Positions 52,936 to 60,872 of a stretch of 64,000 bases of DNA are shown here, piece after piece. The stretch spans positions 62,001 through 126,000 of the forward strand of contig NZ_PHUF01000007.1 in NCBI RefSeq assembly GCF_002813245.1, in the 5' to 3' direction. Below the pieces are notes generated by a model, which worked only from the letters and a program-made list of their open reading frames with translations, was not told the DNA's origin and ran no database searches. The translations under genes were made by a program, and so were the position numbers. The stretch comes from Novosphingobium kunmingense. Lineage in GTDB: Bacteria; Pseudomonadota; Alphaproteobacteria; Sphingomonadales; Sphingomonadaceae. Every line of letters begins with the position of its first letter. The stretch's first letter is position 1.

Positions 52936-55035
52936 ATGCCGCGCGTCGTGTCCCTGCACAGCGAAGAGGCAAGCCTCGTTCTCGAGTTGCGCGAGCATGG
53001 TGCCCCGTTCATTCGGCACCTGGGCGCCCGGGTCGATCCGCATGCTCTCACAACGCTCGATATGGCGCGAACGGCGGCGAGCTTTTCGCTCGACGAGGAT
53101 CATCCACTGTGCACGGCTCCAGTCGCCGGGCTTGGATGGTTTGGACCAGCCGCCTTTATGGTGCGCCGCGACGGCAGGGCGCTGATTGTCGAATTCGGCC
53201 GGGCCGACGTGACAGTGGACGACTGCGCGATAAGGATCCGGCTGGCCGACGATGAGTCGGGCGTGATGCTCGAGCAGAGCTTCGTCCGCGATCCCGGCGG
53301 GGCCTTTCTGATCGACGCCCGGCTGACGAACACCGGCTCCCAACCTCTCGCGGTGGACTGGCTGGCGAGCGCGCTCCTCCCTCTGGCTGACAATTCTGCC
53401 GCGCTCGTTTCATGGCGCGGGCGCCATAACGCCGAACTTGTCGAATGCATCGAGGCCTTGCCGGACCATGCATGGCGGCGCGAAGGCCGGCGGGGCATTT
53501 CCGGACACGGCGGCCCGCCCGGGGTGGTCGTCCTGAGCGAGGGTGCCTCACGCCATCGTGGCTTGGCGCTCTCGCTGCAACTGGCCTGGTCGGGCGACAG
53601 CCGCCTCGCAGTGGAACGCGATGACGAGGGGTACTGGTTGCTGAGCGCGGGCGCCGTGCTGCAGGCCGGCGAAGTGGTGCTCGAAGAGGGCCAGTCACAT
53701 GGGGCGCCGCAGGCCGTTCTCGCCGTGTCAACGCAGGGCCGCAACGGCGCGGCGGCGCAGCATCACGCCGCTGTCCGCGCCAGTCTTGGCTGGCACGGCG
53801 GAACAATGCGCCCGCGGCCGGTCCATCTGAACAGCTGGGAAGCTTGCTATTTCGACCATGACGAAGCGCGGATCGCCGAGTTGGCCGAGGCGGCCGCTGC
53901 GATCGGGATCGAACGGTTCGTGCTGGACGACGGTTGGTTCAAGGGCCGGAGCGATGACACCCGCGCGCTGGGCGATTGGACCTGCGACCCGATCAAATAC
54001 CCTCACGGCCTCCGTCCGCTCGCCGACAAGATCCGCGCAATGGGCATGGAGTTCGGACTGTGGGTCGAACCGGAAATGGTCAACCCCGACAGCGATCTGT
54101 GCCGCGCCCATCCGGACTGGCCCCTCCACGCACCCGGCCGGAGCCGGCCCACGGCGCGCAACCAGCTCGTCCTCAACATGGCGCTTCCGGAGGTGCGCGA
54201 CCACCTGTTCGCAGCGATCGACGCGCTGCTGCTCGAGGTGCCGATTTCATATCTCAAATGGGATCACAACCGTGACCTCGCACCGGCCGGCGGGGCGGCA
54301 CAAGTCGCCGGAACCTATGAGCTTCTCTCGCGGCTGCGAGCGGCGCATCCGGCCGTCGAGATCGAGGGCTGCGCAGGCGGCGGCGGGCGCAGCGACGCTG
54401 GAATGGCCAGGTTCGTCCATCGGTTCTGGACCAGCGACAACATCGATGCTGCCAGCCGGGTGCCGATGCAACGCAGCTTCCTGGCTTTCCTGCCCCCCGA
54501 GGTGATGGGTTCGCACATCGGGGCAAGCCCGGCCCATGCCACGGGACGCACACAATCGCTGGGCTTTCGCGCTGGCGTCGCGATCGCCGGCCACCTCGGC
54601 GTCGAACTCGATCCGCGTACGCTGGAAGAGGACGAGAGGGCCGAACTGGCAGACTGGATCGCGTTCTACAAACAATGGCGTCACGTGCTGCACGGCGGAC
54701 AGACCTGGCTGGGTGAAGCGGCCGATGGCCTTGTCTGGCAGGCCGCAGGCAGCACGGCCGAATTCTTGTTGATCGCCGCCCGCGTTGCCCCGCCGATGAA
54801 TCGCCGTCCCCAGCCCCTCCGCCTTCCATTCCTGGCCGAAAATGACGCGGTAACGTTGCAGTTACTGCGCATGGGCGGCGGCGCAGGCGGGCACGCCATG
54901 GCCCATGCGCCGCTCTTCGATGCCATGCGGACCATCCCCCAGGCGTTCACCGGATCCTGGCTGGCGCACGCAGGACTGCCCCTGCCGCCGCTGAAAGCTG
55001 AAACCGTCGCCGTGTTTCACGGAGTTGCGCGATGA
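52936..55035 (+). CDS. Alpha-galactosidase, GH36
   Basis: 699 residues from ATG 52936; no strong ribosome-binding site is seen. No signal peptide, so cytoplasmic. GH36 marks: LNSWEACYFD, FVLDDGWFKGR, FGLWVEPEMVNPDSDL, nucleophile Asp443 in YLKWDHNRD, and acid/base Asp501 in FWTSDNIDA. Length is normal for the ~700-residue bacterial raffinose/melibiose enzymes. The reaction releases alpha-1,6-linked galactose from raffinose, stachyose or melibiose. First gene of the operon galactosidase-galT-galK-GH68-GH32, joined to galT by an ATGA overlap. Confidence 0.93.
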   Translation: MPRVVSLHSEEASLVLELREHGAPFIRHLGARVDPHALTTLDMARTAASFSLDEDHPLCTAPVAGLGWFGPAAFMVRRDGRALIVEFGRADVTVDDCAIRIRLADDESGVMLEQSFVRDPGGAFLIDARLTNTGSQPLAVDWLASALLPLADNSAALVSWRGRHNAELVECIEALPDHAWRREGRRGISGHGGPPGVVVLSEGASRHRGLALSLQLAWSGDSRLAVERDDEGYWLLSAGAVLQAGEVVLEEGQSHGAPQAVLAVSTQGRNGAAAQHHAAVRASLGWHGGTMRPRPVHLNSWEACYFDHDEARIAELAEAAAAIGIERFVLDDGWFKGRSDDTRALGDWTCDPIKYPHGLRPLADKIRAMGMEFGLWVEPEMVNPDSDLCRAHPDWPLHAPGRSRPTARNQLVLNMALPEVRDHLFAAIDALLLEVPISYLKWDHNRDLAPAGGAAQVAGTYELLSRLRAAHPAVEIEGCAGGGGRSDAGMARFVHRFWTSDNIDAASRVPMQRSFLAFLPPEVMGSHIGASPAHATGRTQSLGFRAGVAIAGHLGVELDPRTLEEDERAELADWIAFYKQWRHVLHGGQTWLGEAADGLVWQAAGSTAEFLLIAARVAPPMNRRPQPLRLPFLAENDAVTLQLLRMGGGAGGHAMAHAPLFDAMRTIPQAFTGSWLAHAGLPLPPLKAETVAVFHGVAR

Positions 55036-56045
55036 GCCAGTCCGATCTGCCGCACCGGCGCCGCAACCTGTTGACGGGACAATGGCTGCTCGTTTCACCG
55101 CACCGCGCCAAGCGGCCGTGGCAAGGCGAAGCTGCACCGCCGCCCGCACCGCCGGCGCCTGCGCACGATCCGGACTGCCACCTGTGTGCGGGGAACATCC
55201 GGGCTAACGGAACGCAGAATCCCGATTACGCGGGCACTTTCGTCTTTGCGAACGATTTCGCTGCACTGCTTGGCGAAGGCGGTTCGGGCGACGACGATCC
55301 ACTCTTCGAGAGTGCGCCGGCCTGCGGAGAAGCGCGTGTTATCTGCTTCAGTCCCGATCACGGGGCGACCCTCGCTCGTCTTTCGGCACCGGAATTGGGC
55401 GCGGTGATCGATTGCTGGTGCGACCAGTCGGCAGAGCTTGGAGCCCGCTGGGCGCATGTCCAGCTGTTCGAAAACAAGGGCGCGATGATGGGTGCGTCCA
55501 GCCCTCATCCGCATGGGCAGGTCTGGGCAAGCGACTTCGTGCCCCAGGTGGTCAGCCGCGAGGATGGCGCCCAGCGCGCGTTCTACGACCGGACCGCGAC
55601 TGTCCTGCTGGATGCCGTGGCCAGGGCAGAACTGGAAGCAGGCACGCGCGTTGTCGAAGAAAGCGCCAGCTGGCTTGCAGTGGTGCCGCACTGGGCAGCT
55701 TGGCCGTTCGAGGTCCTTCTGATTGCCCGTGAACCCGTTGTGCGGCTCGAGGATCTGTCGGCCGCCATGCGCAGTGATCTCAGCCTGATCCTGTCGCGTC
55801 TGCTACGCCGGTATGACGGGCTGTTCGGCTGCGATTTCCCTTATTCCATGGGCTGGCACGGCGCGCCGCATGCGCTGGACGGCGACACAGCGCATTGGCG
55901 GCTCCATGCCCATTTCCTGCCGCCGCTGCTTCGCTCGGCCAGCGTACGCAAGCACATGGTCGGGTTCGAGTTGCTCGGCGAAACGCAGCGCGACCTGACC
56001 CCGGAAGCGGCCGCGCAGCGGCTGCGCGAGGTGACGATCGACTGA
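55032..56045 (+). CDS. galT: Galactose-1-phosphate uridylyltransferase
   Basis: 337 residues starting in the ATGA overlap with the alpha-galactosidase gene. N-terminal RRRNLLTGQWLLVSPHRAKRPW, zinc-binding CHLCAGN, and the active-site HPH motif with nucleophilic His161 (SSPHPHGQVWAS). It converts galactose 1-phosphate and UDP-glucose to UDP-galactose and glucose 1-phosphate. Close to the normal length of about 348. Confidence 0.94.
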   Translation: MSQSDLPHRRRNLLTGQWLLVSPHRAKRPWQGEAAPPPAPPAPAHDPDCHLCAGNIRANGTQNPDYAGTFVFANDFAALLGEGGSGDDDPLFESAPACGEARVICFSPDHGATLARLSAPELGAVIDCWCDQSAELGARWAHVQLFENKGAMMGASSPHPHGQVWASDFVPQVVSREDGAQRAFYDRTATVLLDAVARAELEAGTRVVEESASWLAVVPHWAAWPFEVLLIAREPVVRLEDLSAAMRSDLSLILSRLLRRYDGLFGCDFPYSMGWHGAPHALDGDTAHWRLHAHFLPPLLRSASVRKHMVGFELLGETQRDLTPEAAAQRLREVTID

Positions 56046-57178
56046 TGTCCTTGATCGAACGCACCCGCACCGGTTTTTCCAAAGCCTACGGCCATTCGCC
56101 GAGCGGCGTGGCTTTTGCGCCCGGCCGGGTCAACCTGATCGGCGAACATGTCGACTACAACGACGGCCTGGTCCTGCCCATGCCGATCGCTGCAGGGACG
56201 GCGGTTGCGTGGAGCTTGACGGACGACGCAGACGTCGAGGCTCTTGCCCTGGACTACGGCCTGGCACGCGACCGGTTCGATCCCAAGACCGCCGAAAAGC
56301 CCGCGCTGCCCGGTTGGCAATCCTACGTTCGCGGCATGGCCCAGTTGTCAGGCCACGCCGGGGTCAAGCTGGCGATCGCAGGATCGATCCCACGCGGATC
56401 GGGCTTGTCATCTTCCGCATCGCTGTGCGTCGCGGTGGGGCAGGCGCTAGCCGCCGCGCGAGGTCCGTCCGCCTGTGATCCCTTGCAAATCGCGCGCGCG
56501 GCGCAACACGTCGAGCATCGCTGGGCTGGCGTCAACTGCGGCATCATGGACCAGATGGCTATCGCAGCGGGTCAGCCCGGCGCTGCCCTTCTTCTGGACT
56601 GCCGATCGCTGGAAACCCGCCGGATCGACCTGCCCGAGGACTGGGACGTGATGATCGTCCAATCCGGAGTGGTACGCGGCCTAGTCGAAGGTCACTACAA
56701 CGCGCGCCGACGCGATTGCGAAGCCGCAGCCGCTGCTCTGGGCGTTGCATCGTTGCGCGATGCCGATGCGGCCATGGTCGGAGCCGCCGATCTGGACCCT
56801 GTGGTTCGCCGCCGCGCCATCCACGTGGTTGAAGAAATCGCCCGCGTGCGAACCGCAGTCGACGCGATCGAGGCACGCGACCTGACCGGTCTTGGCGCCA
56901 CGCTGCGCGCCAGCCACGCATCGCTCAGGGATCTTTTCGCGGTAAGCGTGCCGGCGGTCGATACACTGGTCGATCAGCTCAACAAGGCGATCGGACAGGA
57001 CGGCGGCGCACGGATGACGGGCGGCGGATTTGGCGGGGCGGTCGTCGCCATCCTTCCTTCCGACGCCGCGGTCCGAGTGCGCGCTCAGCTCGAACGAGAC
57101 TATCGCTCGCCAGATGGTGCCGCGATCCAGATCATGATTGAAAGGGCAGGAACCCTGCCTGCGGGAACGATGCGATGA
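56045..57178 (+). CDS. galK: Galactokinase
   Basis: 377 residues; the ATG shares one base with the galT stop (TGATG). GHMP-kinase motifs: APGRVNLIGEHVDYNDG (galactokinase signature), PRGSGLSSSASL (ATP loop) and GGGFGGAVVA near the C-terminus. It phosphorylates galactose released by the alpha-galactosidase. Followed by an ATGA overlap with the GH68 gene. Confidence 0.94.
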   Translation: MSLIERTRTGFSKAYGHSPSGVAFAPGRVNLIGEHVDYNDGLVLPMPIAAGTAVAWSLTDDADVEALALDYGLARDRFDPKTAEKPALPGWQSYVRGMAQLSGHAGVKLAIAGSIPRGSGLSSSASLCVAVGQALAAARGPSACDPLQIARAAQHVEHRWAGVNCGIMDQMAIAAGQPGAALLLDCRSLETRRIDLPEDWDVMIVQSGVVRGLVEGHYNARRRDCEAAAAALGVASLRDADAAMVGAADLDPVVRRRAIHVVEEIARVRTAVDAIEARDLTGLGATLRASHASLRDLFAVSVPAVDTLVDQLNKAIGQDGGARMTGGGFGGAVVAILPSDAAVRVRAQLERDYRSPDGAAIQIMIERAGTLPAGTMR

Positions 57179-58305
57179 ACAAGCCAGACCTCCGCCGCAC
57201 GGGCGCGGCACCCTCCGCCACCAGCCGCTGGCAACCGGCTGCGCTTTCGGGCGCAAGCATCGCCTTGATCGGCGCCGATCACGTCACGCCGATCTTGCCC
57301 GGCCTGGACCTATGGGACAGCTGGCCCCTTGCGCATGAAGATGGGCGGACGGTTGAGGTTGAGGGACGCCAATATTGGTTCTTCCTCAGCGCGGCGTGTT
57401 TTGACGATCCCGGCGACCGTCACAACGCCGCGAAAATACGACTGGCATCGCTCGGCGCGGATGGCTGGCAGGACCATGGCAATTGCCTGCCCGATGCCCT
57501 CAGCCCCGGATCGCGCGAATGGGCCGGCAGCGCCGTGCTGCATGACGATGGCAATTCGGCAACCCTGTTCTTCACCGCCGCCGGACGTCGCGGCGAAGCG
57601 CACAGTTTCGAACAGCGGCTTTTTGCCGCACGCGGAGTCATGAGCGCAACGGGCCCGTCGAATTGGTCAAGCTGCGAAGAATTGCTGCGTCCGGACGGCC
57701 ACCGTTACTTTGTCGCCAACGAAGGCGCAGGAACGCCCGGCATGATCAAGGCTTTCCGCGATCCGGCCTGGCTGCGCGATCCGGCGACCGGCCAGGCGCA
57801 TCTGCTTTTCACCGGCAGCGCAGGATGGGATGACGCCGCGTTCAACGGGGTGATCGGCCTTGCCACCCTGTCGGCGGGGGGGAACTGGAAGCTGGAAGAC
57901 CCCCTGGTCGAAGCGGTCGGCGTCAACAACGAGCTGGAACGTCCCCACGTGCTCGTGCGCGATGGCCGATATTACCTGTTCTGGTCGACCCAGCGCCGCA
58001 CCTTCGATCCCGCCAGCGTCAATGGCCCCAACGGGCTGTACGCGATGGTCGCAGACCGACTTGCCGGCCCCTATCGGCCGGTCAACGGCAACGGGCTGGT
58101 CGCCGGAAACCCCGAGAGCGAACCGACCCAGGGGTACAGTTGGTGGGTCACAGGCGAGGGCAACGTTTGGAGCTTCATCGACCATTGGGGAATGCGCGGC
58201 CGGAGCTTTTCCGAGCACCCCGACTTGCTGCGCAGCCACTTCGGCGGGACGCCTGCGCCGATATTTCGGCTGGCGTTTGCCGGCGACCTTGTGACCATCG
58301 CCTGA
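57175..58305 (+). CDS. Cytoplasmic GH68 fructosidase/fructansucrase-family enzyme
   Basis: 376 residues, start in an ATGA overlap with galK. GH68 catalytic signatures are all present: nucleophile Asp48 in LWDSWPL, Asp196 in the RDP motif (FRDPAWL) and acid/base Glu255 in NNELERPHV. There is no signal peptide, whereas most GH68 levansucrases are secreted. Length is short for the family (typically above 410). In this operon it most likely hydrolyses sucrose, or transfers fructose, after galactose has been removed from raffinose. A levan-forming role inside the cell seems unlikely but is not excluded. Confidence 0.88.
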   Translation: MNKPDLRRTGAAPSATSRWQPAALSGASIALIGADHVTPILPGLDLWDSWPLAHEDGRTVEVEGRQYWFFLSAACFDDPGDRHNAAKIRLASLGADGWQDHGNCLPDALSPGSREWAGSAVLHDDGNSATLFFTAAGRRGEAHSFEQRLFAARGVMSATGPSNWSSCEELLRPDGHRYFVANEGAGTPGMIKAFRDPAWLRDPATGQAHLLFTGSAGWDDAAFNGVIGLATLSAGGNWKLEDPLVEAVGVNNELERPHVLVRDGRYYLFWSTQRRTFDPASVNGPNGLYAMVADRLAGPYRPVNGNGLVAGNPESEPTQGYSWWVTGEGNVWSFIDHWGMRGRSFSEHPDLLRSHFGGTPAPIFRLAFAGDLVTIA

Positions 58306-58318
58306 CTGGAAGACATTC

Positions 58319-59632
58319 GTGCGACCGCAATACCATTATGCTGCCGCAGCCAACTGGCTGAGCGATCCCAATGGCCTTGTGTTCCACAAAGGCGAATGGC
58401 ACCTGTTCTACCAATATAATCCTTACGGCGAAGACTGGGGGCATATGTCCTGGGGCCACGCCGTCAGCACCGACCTTGTCCAGTGGACCGAATTGCCGGT
58501 CGCAATAGCCGAAACATCCACTGACCTGATATTCTCGGGCTCTGCGGTCAGCGACCCGGAAAACGCCGCCGGTTTTGGCGGTGACGCGCTGATCGCGCTC
58601 TACACGGCGTCGGCGGCAAGCGGCCCTCCCCGGCAAACCCAGGCCATGGCCTTCAGCACCGACGATGGTCGGACCTGGCTGCAATTCGCCGGCAATCCGG
58701 TCATCGATTGCGATTTGGCCGATTTCCGCGATCCCAACGTCTTCTGGCACGAGCCGACCCGCCGCTGGATCATGGCCGTCGCGCTGTCCGCCGAAAATCG
58801 CGCTTTGCTCTACGCGTCGCGAGACCTGAAGGAATGGACGGAACTGTCGGTGATCGACGGCGTCGATGCGCCGGGTCGTGTCTGGGAGTGCCCCCTGCTT
58901 ATCGAGTTGCCCGTCGACGGATCCAGCGAAACCCGTTGGCTTTTCAAGGTTGACGCGCTGCACGATGGCCCCGGTTCGGGCGCGATCTACCAGACCGGCA
59001 CCTTCGATGGGCACTGCTTCAAGCCGGATGAATCGCCTTCAGCCGACAGGTGGCAAGTTGCCGATCACGGCAGCGACTTCTACGCCGCGATTGCCTGGCA
59101 CGAGCCGCGCGATGCAGCCGGTCGCCCGGCCTGGATCGGGTGGATGGGCAATCACGCCTACCAAGGCCGCCTTCCCCGCATCGGCTGGCGCGGCGCCATG
59201 AGCCTGCCGCGGCGGCTTTCCTTCAAGCGAACCGGAACGAGCTATTGCTTGCGCCAGGAAATCGAGCCCGCCGCACGCGCAGCCGTTCCGGCAGGAGTCT
59301 TGCAGTCCGCTGCCATTTCCCAGGCCGCGGCCCTCGAACTGGACCTGGCGACGGATTTTGCTTTGACCATCAGCGATGGCGATGGCCGGTACTTGCGGAT
59401 CGAGCGCAAGGCCGGTTTCTTGTCTGTTGTCCGCCGCGATCCTTCAGCGCCATTTCTGGACGCCGATCGGACCGCGACCCTGCCAGCCGATGGGTTGCTG
59501 CTTCTTCTGCTCGATTTCGGAAGCCTCGAATTGCTGACGGGCGACGGTTGTACCGCCTTGACCTTGCAGCACCGCCTCATCGGCGACCCCCTGGCAATGC
59601 AATTCGAGCAACTGGCGACGACTACTGTCTAG
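58319..59632 (+). CDS. GH32 beta-fructofuranosidase/levanase-type enzyme
   Basis: 437 residues from a GTG at 58319 with GGAAGAC upstream. Nucleophile Asp16 in NWLSDPNG, RDP in ADFRDPNVFWHE and acid/base Glu in VWECPLLIEL. A C-terminal beta-sandwich follows. No signal peptide. It releases fructose from sucrose or short fructans (inulin/levan oligosaccharides). It is the second fructosidase of the operon next to the GH68 enzyme. Its stop overlaps the stop of the convergent LacI gene by 4 bases. Confidence 0.92.
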   Translation: MRPQYHYAAAANWLSDPNGLVFHKGEWHLFYQYNPYGEDWGHMSWGHAVSTDLVQWTELPVAIAETSTDLIFSGSAVSDPENAAGFGGDALIALYTASAASGPPRQTQAMAFSTDDGRTWLQFAGNPVIDCDLADFRDPNVFWHEPTRRWIMAVALSAENRALLYASRDLKEWTELSVIDGVDAPGRVWECPLLIELPVDGSSETRWLFKVDALHDGPGSGAIYQTGTFDGHCFKPDESPSADRWQVADHGSDFYAAIAWHEPRDAAGRPAWIGWMGNHAYQGRLPRIGWRGAMSLPRRLSFKRTGTSYCLRQEIEPAARAAVPAGVLQSAAISQAAALELDLATDFALTISDGDGRYLRIERKAGFLSVVRRDPSAPFLDADRTATLPADGLLLLLLDFGSLELLTGDGCTALTLQHRLIGDPLAMQFEQLATTTV

Positions 59633-60630
59633 ACAGTATCCCTTCTGACGAGAAAAGGCTGCATCTCGACCGATTGCGCTTCACGGCCGGCGATACGATC
59701 GCAAAGCAGGTTGACCATCGTGCGCGCTCCGGTCGTAATGCTTTGGCTGATGGTGGTCAGCCGCGGCACCGTCTGCTCGGCAAGGGGAACGTCGTCGAAG
59801 CCGATGACTGAAACGTCGCGTGGAACGACCAGTCTTCGATCGGCCAGTGCCGCAACGCAATGCATGGCGATCAAATCCGACCCGGCGGCAATGCCATCGA
59901 CCTGCTCTCTGACCCGATCGATATGCGCGGCCACTTCGTCAGCCATCCCGTCGATCGCAAGATGGGCACCCAATTCCAGCGGAGCGGCAAGTCCGGCCGC
60001 TTGCGCGGCTTCGCATAGTCCGAGAAAGCGTTCGCGCAATTCCGGAGCGGACGAGTCGCCCATGAATGCCAACCGCTTGCGTCCCGCTGCGATCAGGCAT
60101 TCGCCCGCCAGCCGTCCGCCCATGCGATTGTCAACGCCAACCGAACAATGACGTTGCAAGGGTGTATGAGCACCCCAGACCACCAACGGCCGATACCCGG
60201 CGGCGACTCTCTCGATCGTGTCGAACTGGTTCGACTGGCCGATGATCAGAACGCCATCAAGCATGCCAGAACCGATGATCCGATCCAACCAGTCCTCGTC
60301 GTCGGGGATCACGCGGCTGAGCATGACATCGTACCCTTTCTCCGACAGGGCACCCGCCAGACAACCGACGATTGTCATGAAGAACGGGTCGGACAGATAC
60401 TGCCGTTCTTCGTGCCCCAACGGCACGACGATGCCGATAACGCCTGTCTCCTGAACGCGCAGGCGCCGCGCCATCAGATTGGGACGATAGCCGTGGTCGC
60501 GCGCCAGCCCCTGAATTCGCTCTCGCGTTTCCCTTTTCACCAAGGGACTGTCGGCAAGCGCACGCGAGACGGTGCCGGGGTTCACCCCGGCAAGGGCCGC
60601 AAGCTGCGTAAGGTTGCGCACGCGTTTCAT
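59629..60630 (-). CDS. LacI family regulator of the sugar locus
   Basis: 333 residues: N-terminal LacI HTH (LTQLAALAGVNPGTVSRAL, about 6-24) and an effector domain ending in VIGFDDVPLAEQTVPRLTTISQS. It lies between the sugar operon and the divergent TonB receptor, whose shared upstream region carries two palindromic sites matching others in the locus. It probably represses the locus until a sugar or sugar phosphate binds. It is a clear paralog of the LacI protein at 8427-9464. Confidence 0.92.
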   Translation of the reverse strand: MKRVRNLTQLAALAGVNPGTVSRALADSPLVKRETRERIQGLARDHGYRPNLMARRLRVQETGVIGIVVPLGHEERQYLSDPFFMTIVGCLAGALSEKGYDVMLSRVIPDDEDWLDRIIGSGMLDGVLIIGQSNQFDTIERVAAGYRPLVVWGAHTPLQRHCSVGVDNRMGGRLAGECLIAAGRKRLAFMGDSSAPELRERFLGLCEAAQAAGLAAPLELGAHLAIDGMADEVAAHIDRVREQVDGIAAGSDLIAMHCVAALADRRLVVPRDVSVIGFDDVPLAEQTVPRLTTISQSITTGARTMVNLLCDRIAGREAQSVEMQPFLVRRDTV

Positions 60631-60768
60631 CGACTGGGCCGCCGTCTGACTGATCGGGACGGACTTGCGGGCATTGGATGACTCCCTGAGAATCGGCGTC
60701 GGATACGGACTGCGCTGGGTGTTGGATGGTCACCGCTCGGCTCCGCTATAAGCCATGTTCCCGAACAC

Positions 60769-60784
60769 AAACAAACGATTGCGA
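60769..60784. promoter_or_regulatory. LacI-type operator candidate 4a
   Basis: AAACAAACGATTGCGA; its reverse complement contains CGCAATCGTTTGT, matching the TGCAA-NCG-TTTG pattern. It lies 9 bases to the left of site 4b, before the TonB receptor and the LacI gene. Confidence 0.5.
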
Positions 60785-60792
60785 AAAATTGA

Positions 60793-60808
60793 TTGCAAAC
60801 GTTTGTTA
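60793..60808. promoter_or_regulatory. LacI-type operator candidate 4b
   Basis: TTGCAAACGTTTGTTA: near-perfect palindrome around AAACGTTT, the classic LacI/GalR-family form, 65 bases before the TonB receptor start. Confidence 0.65.
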
Positions 60809-60872
60809 TGCGTGTCAATGAGACGCTCGACTTGCCTCAGGTGAGCACGATCCTGAACGAAGGGGAGAGGGT

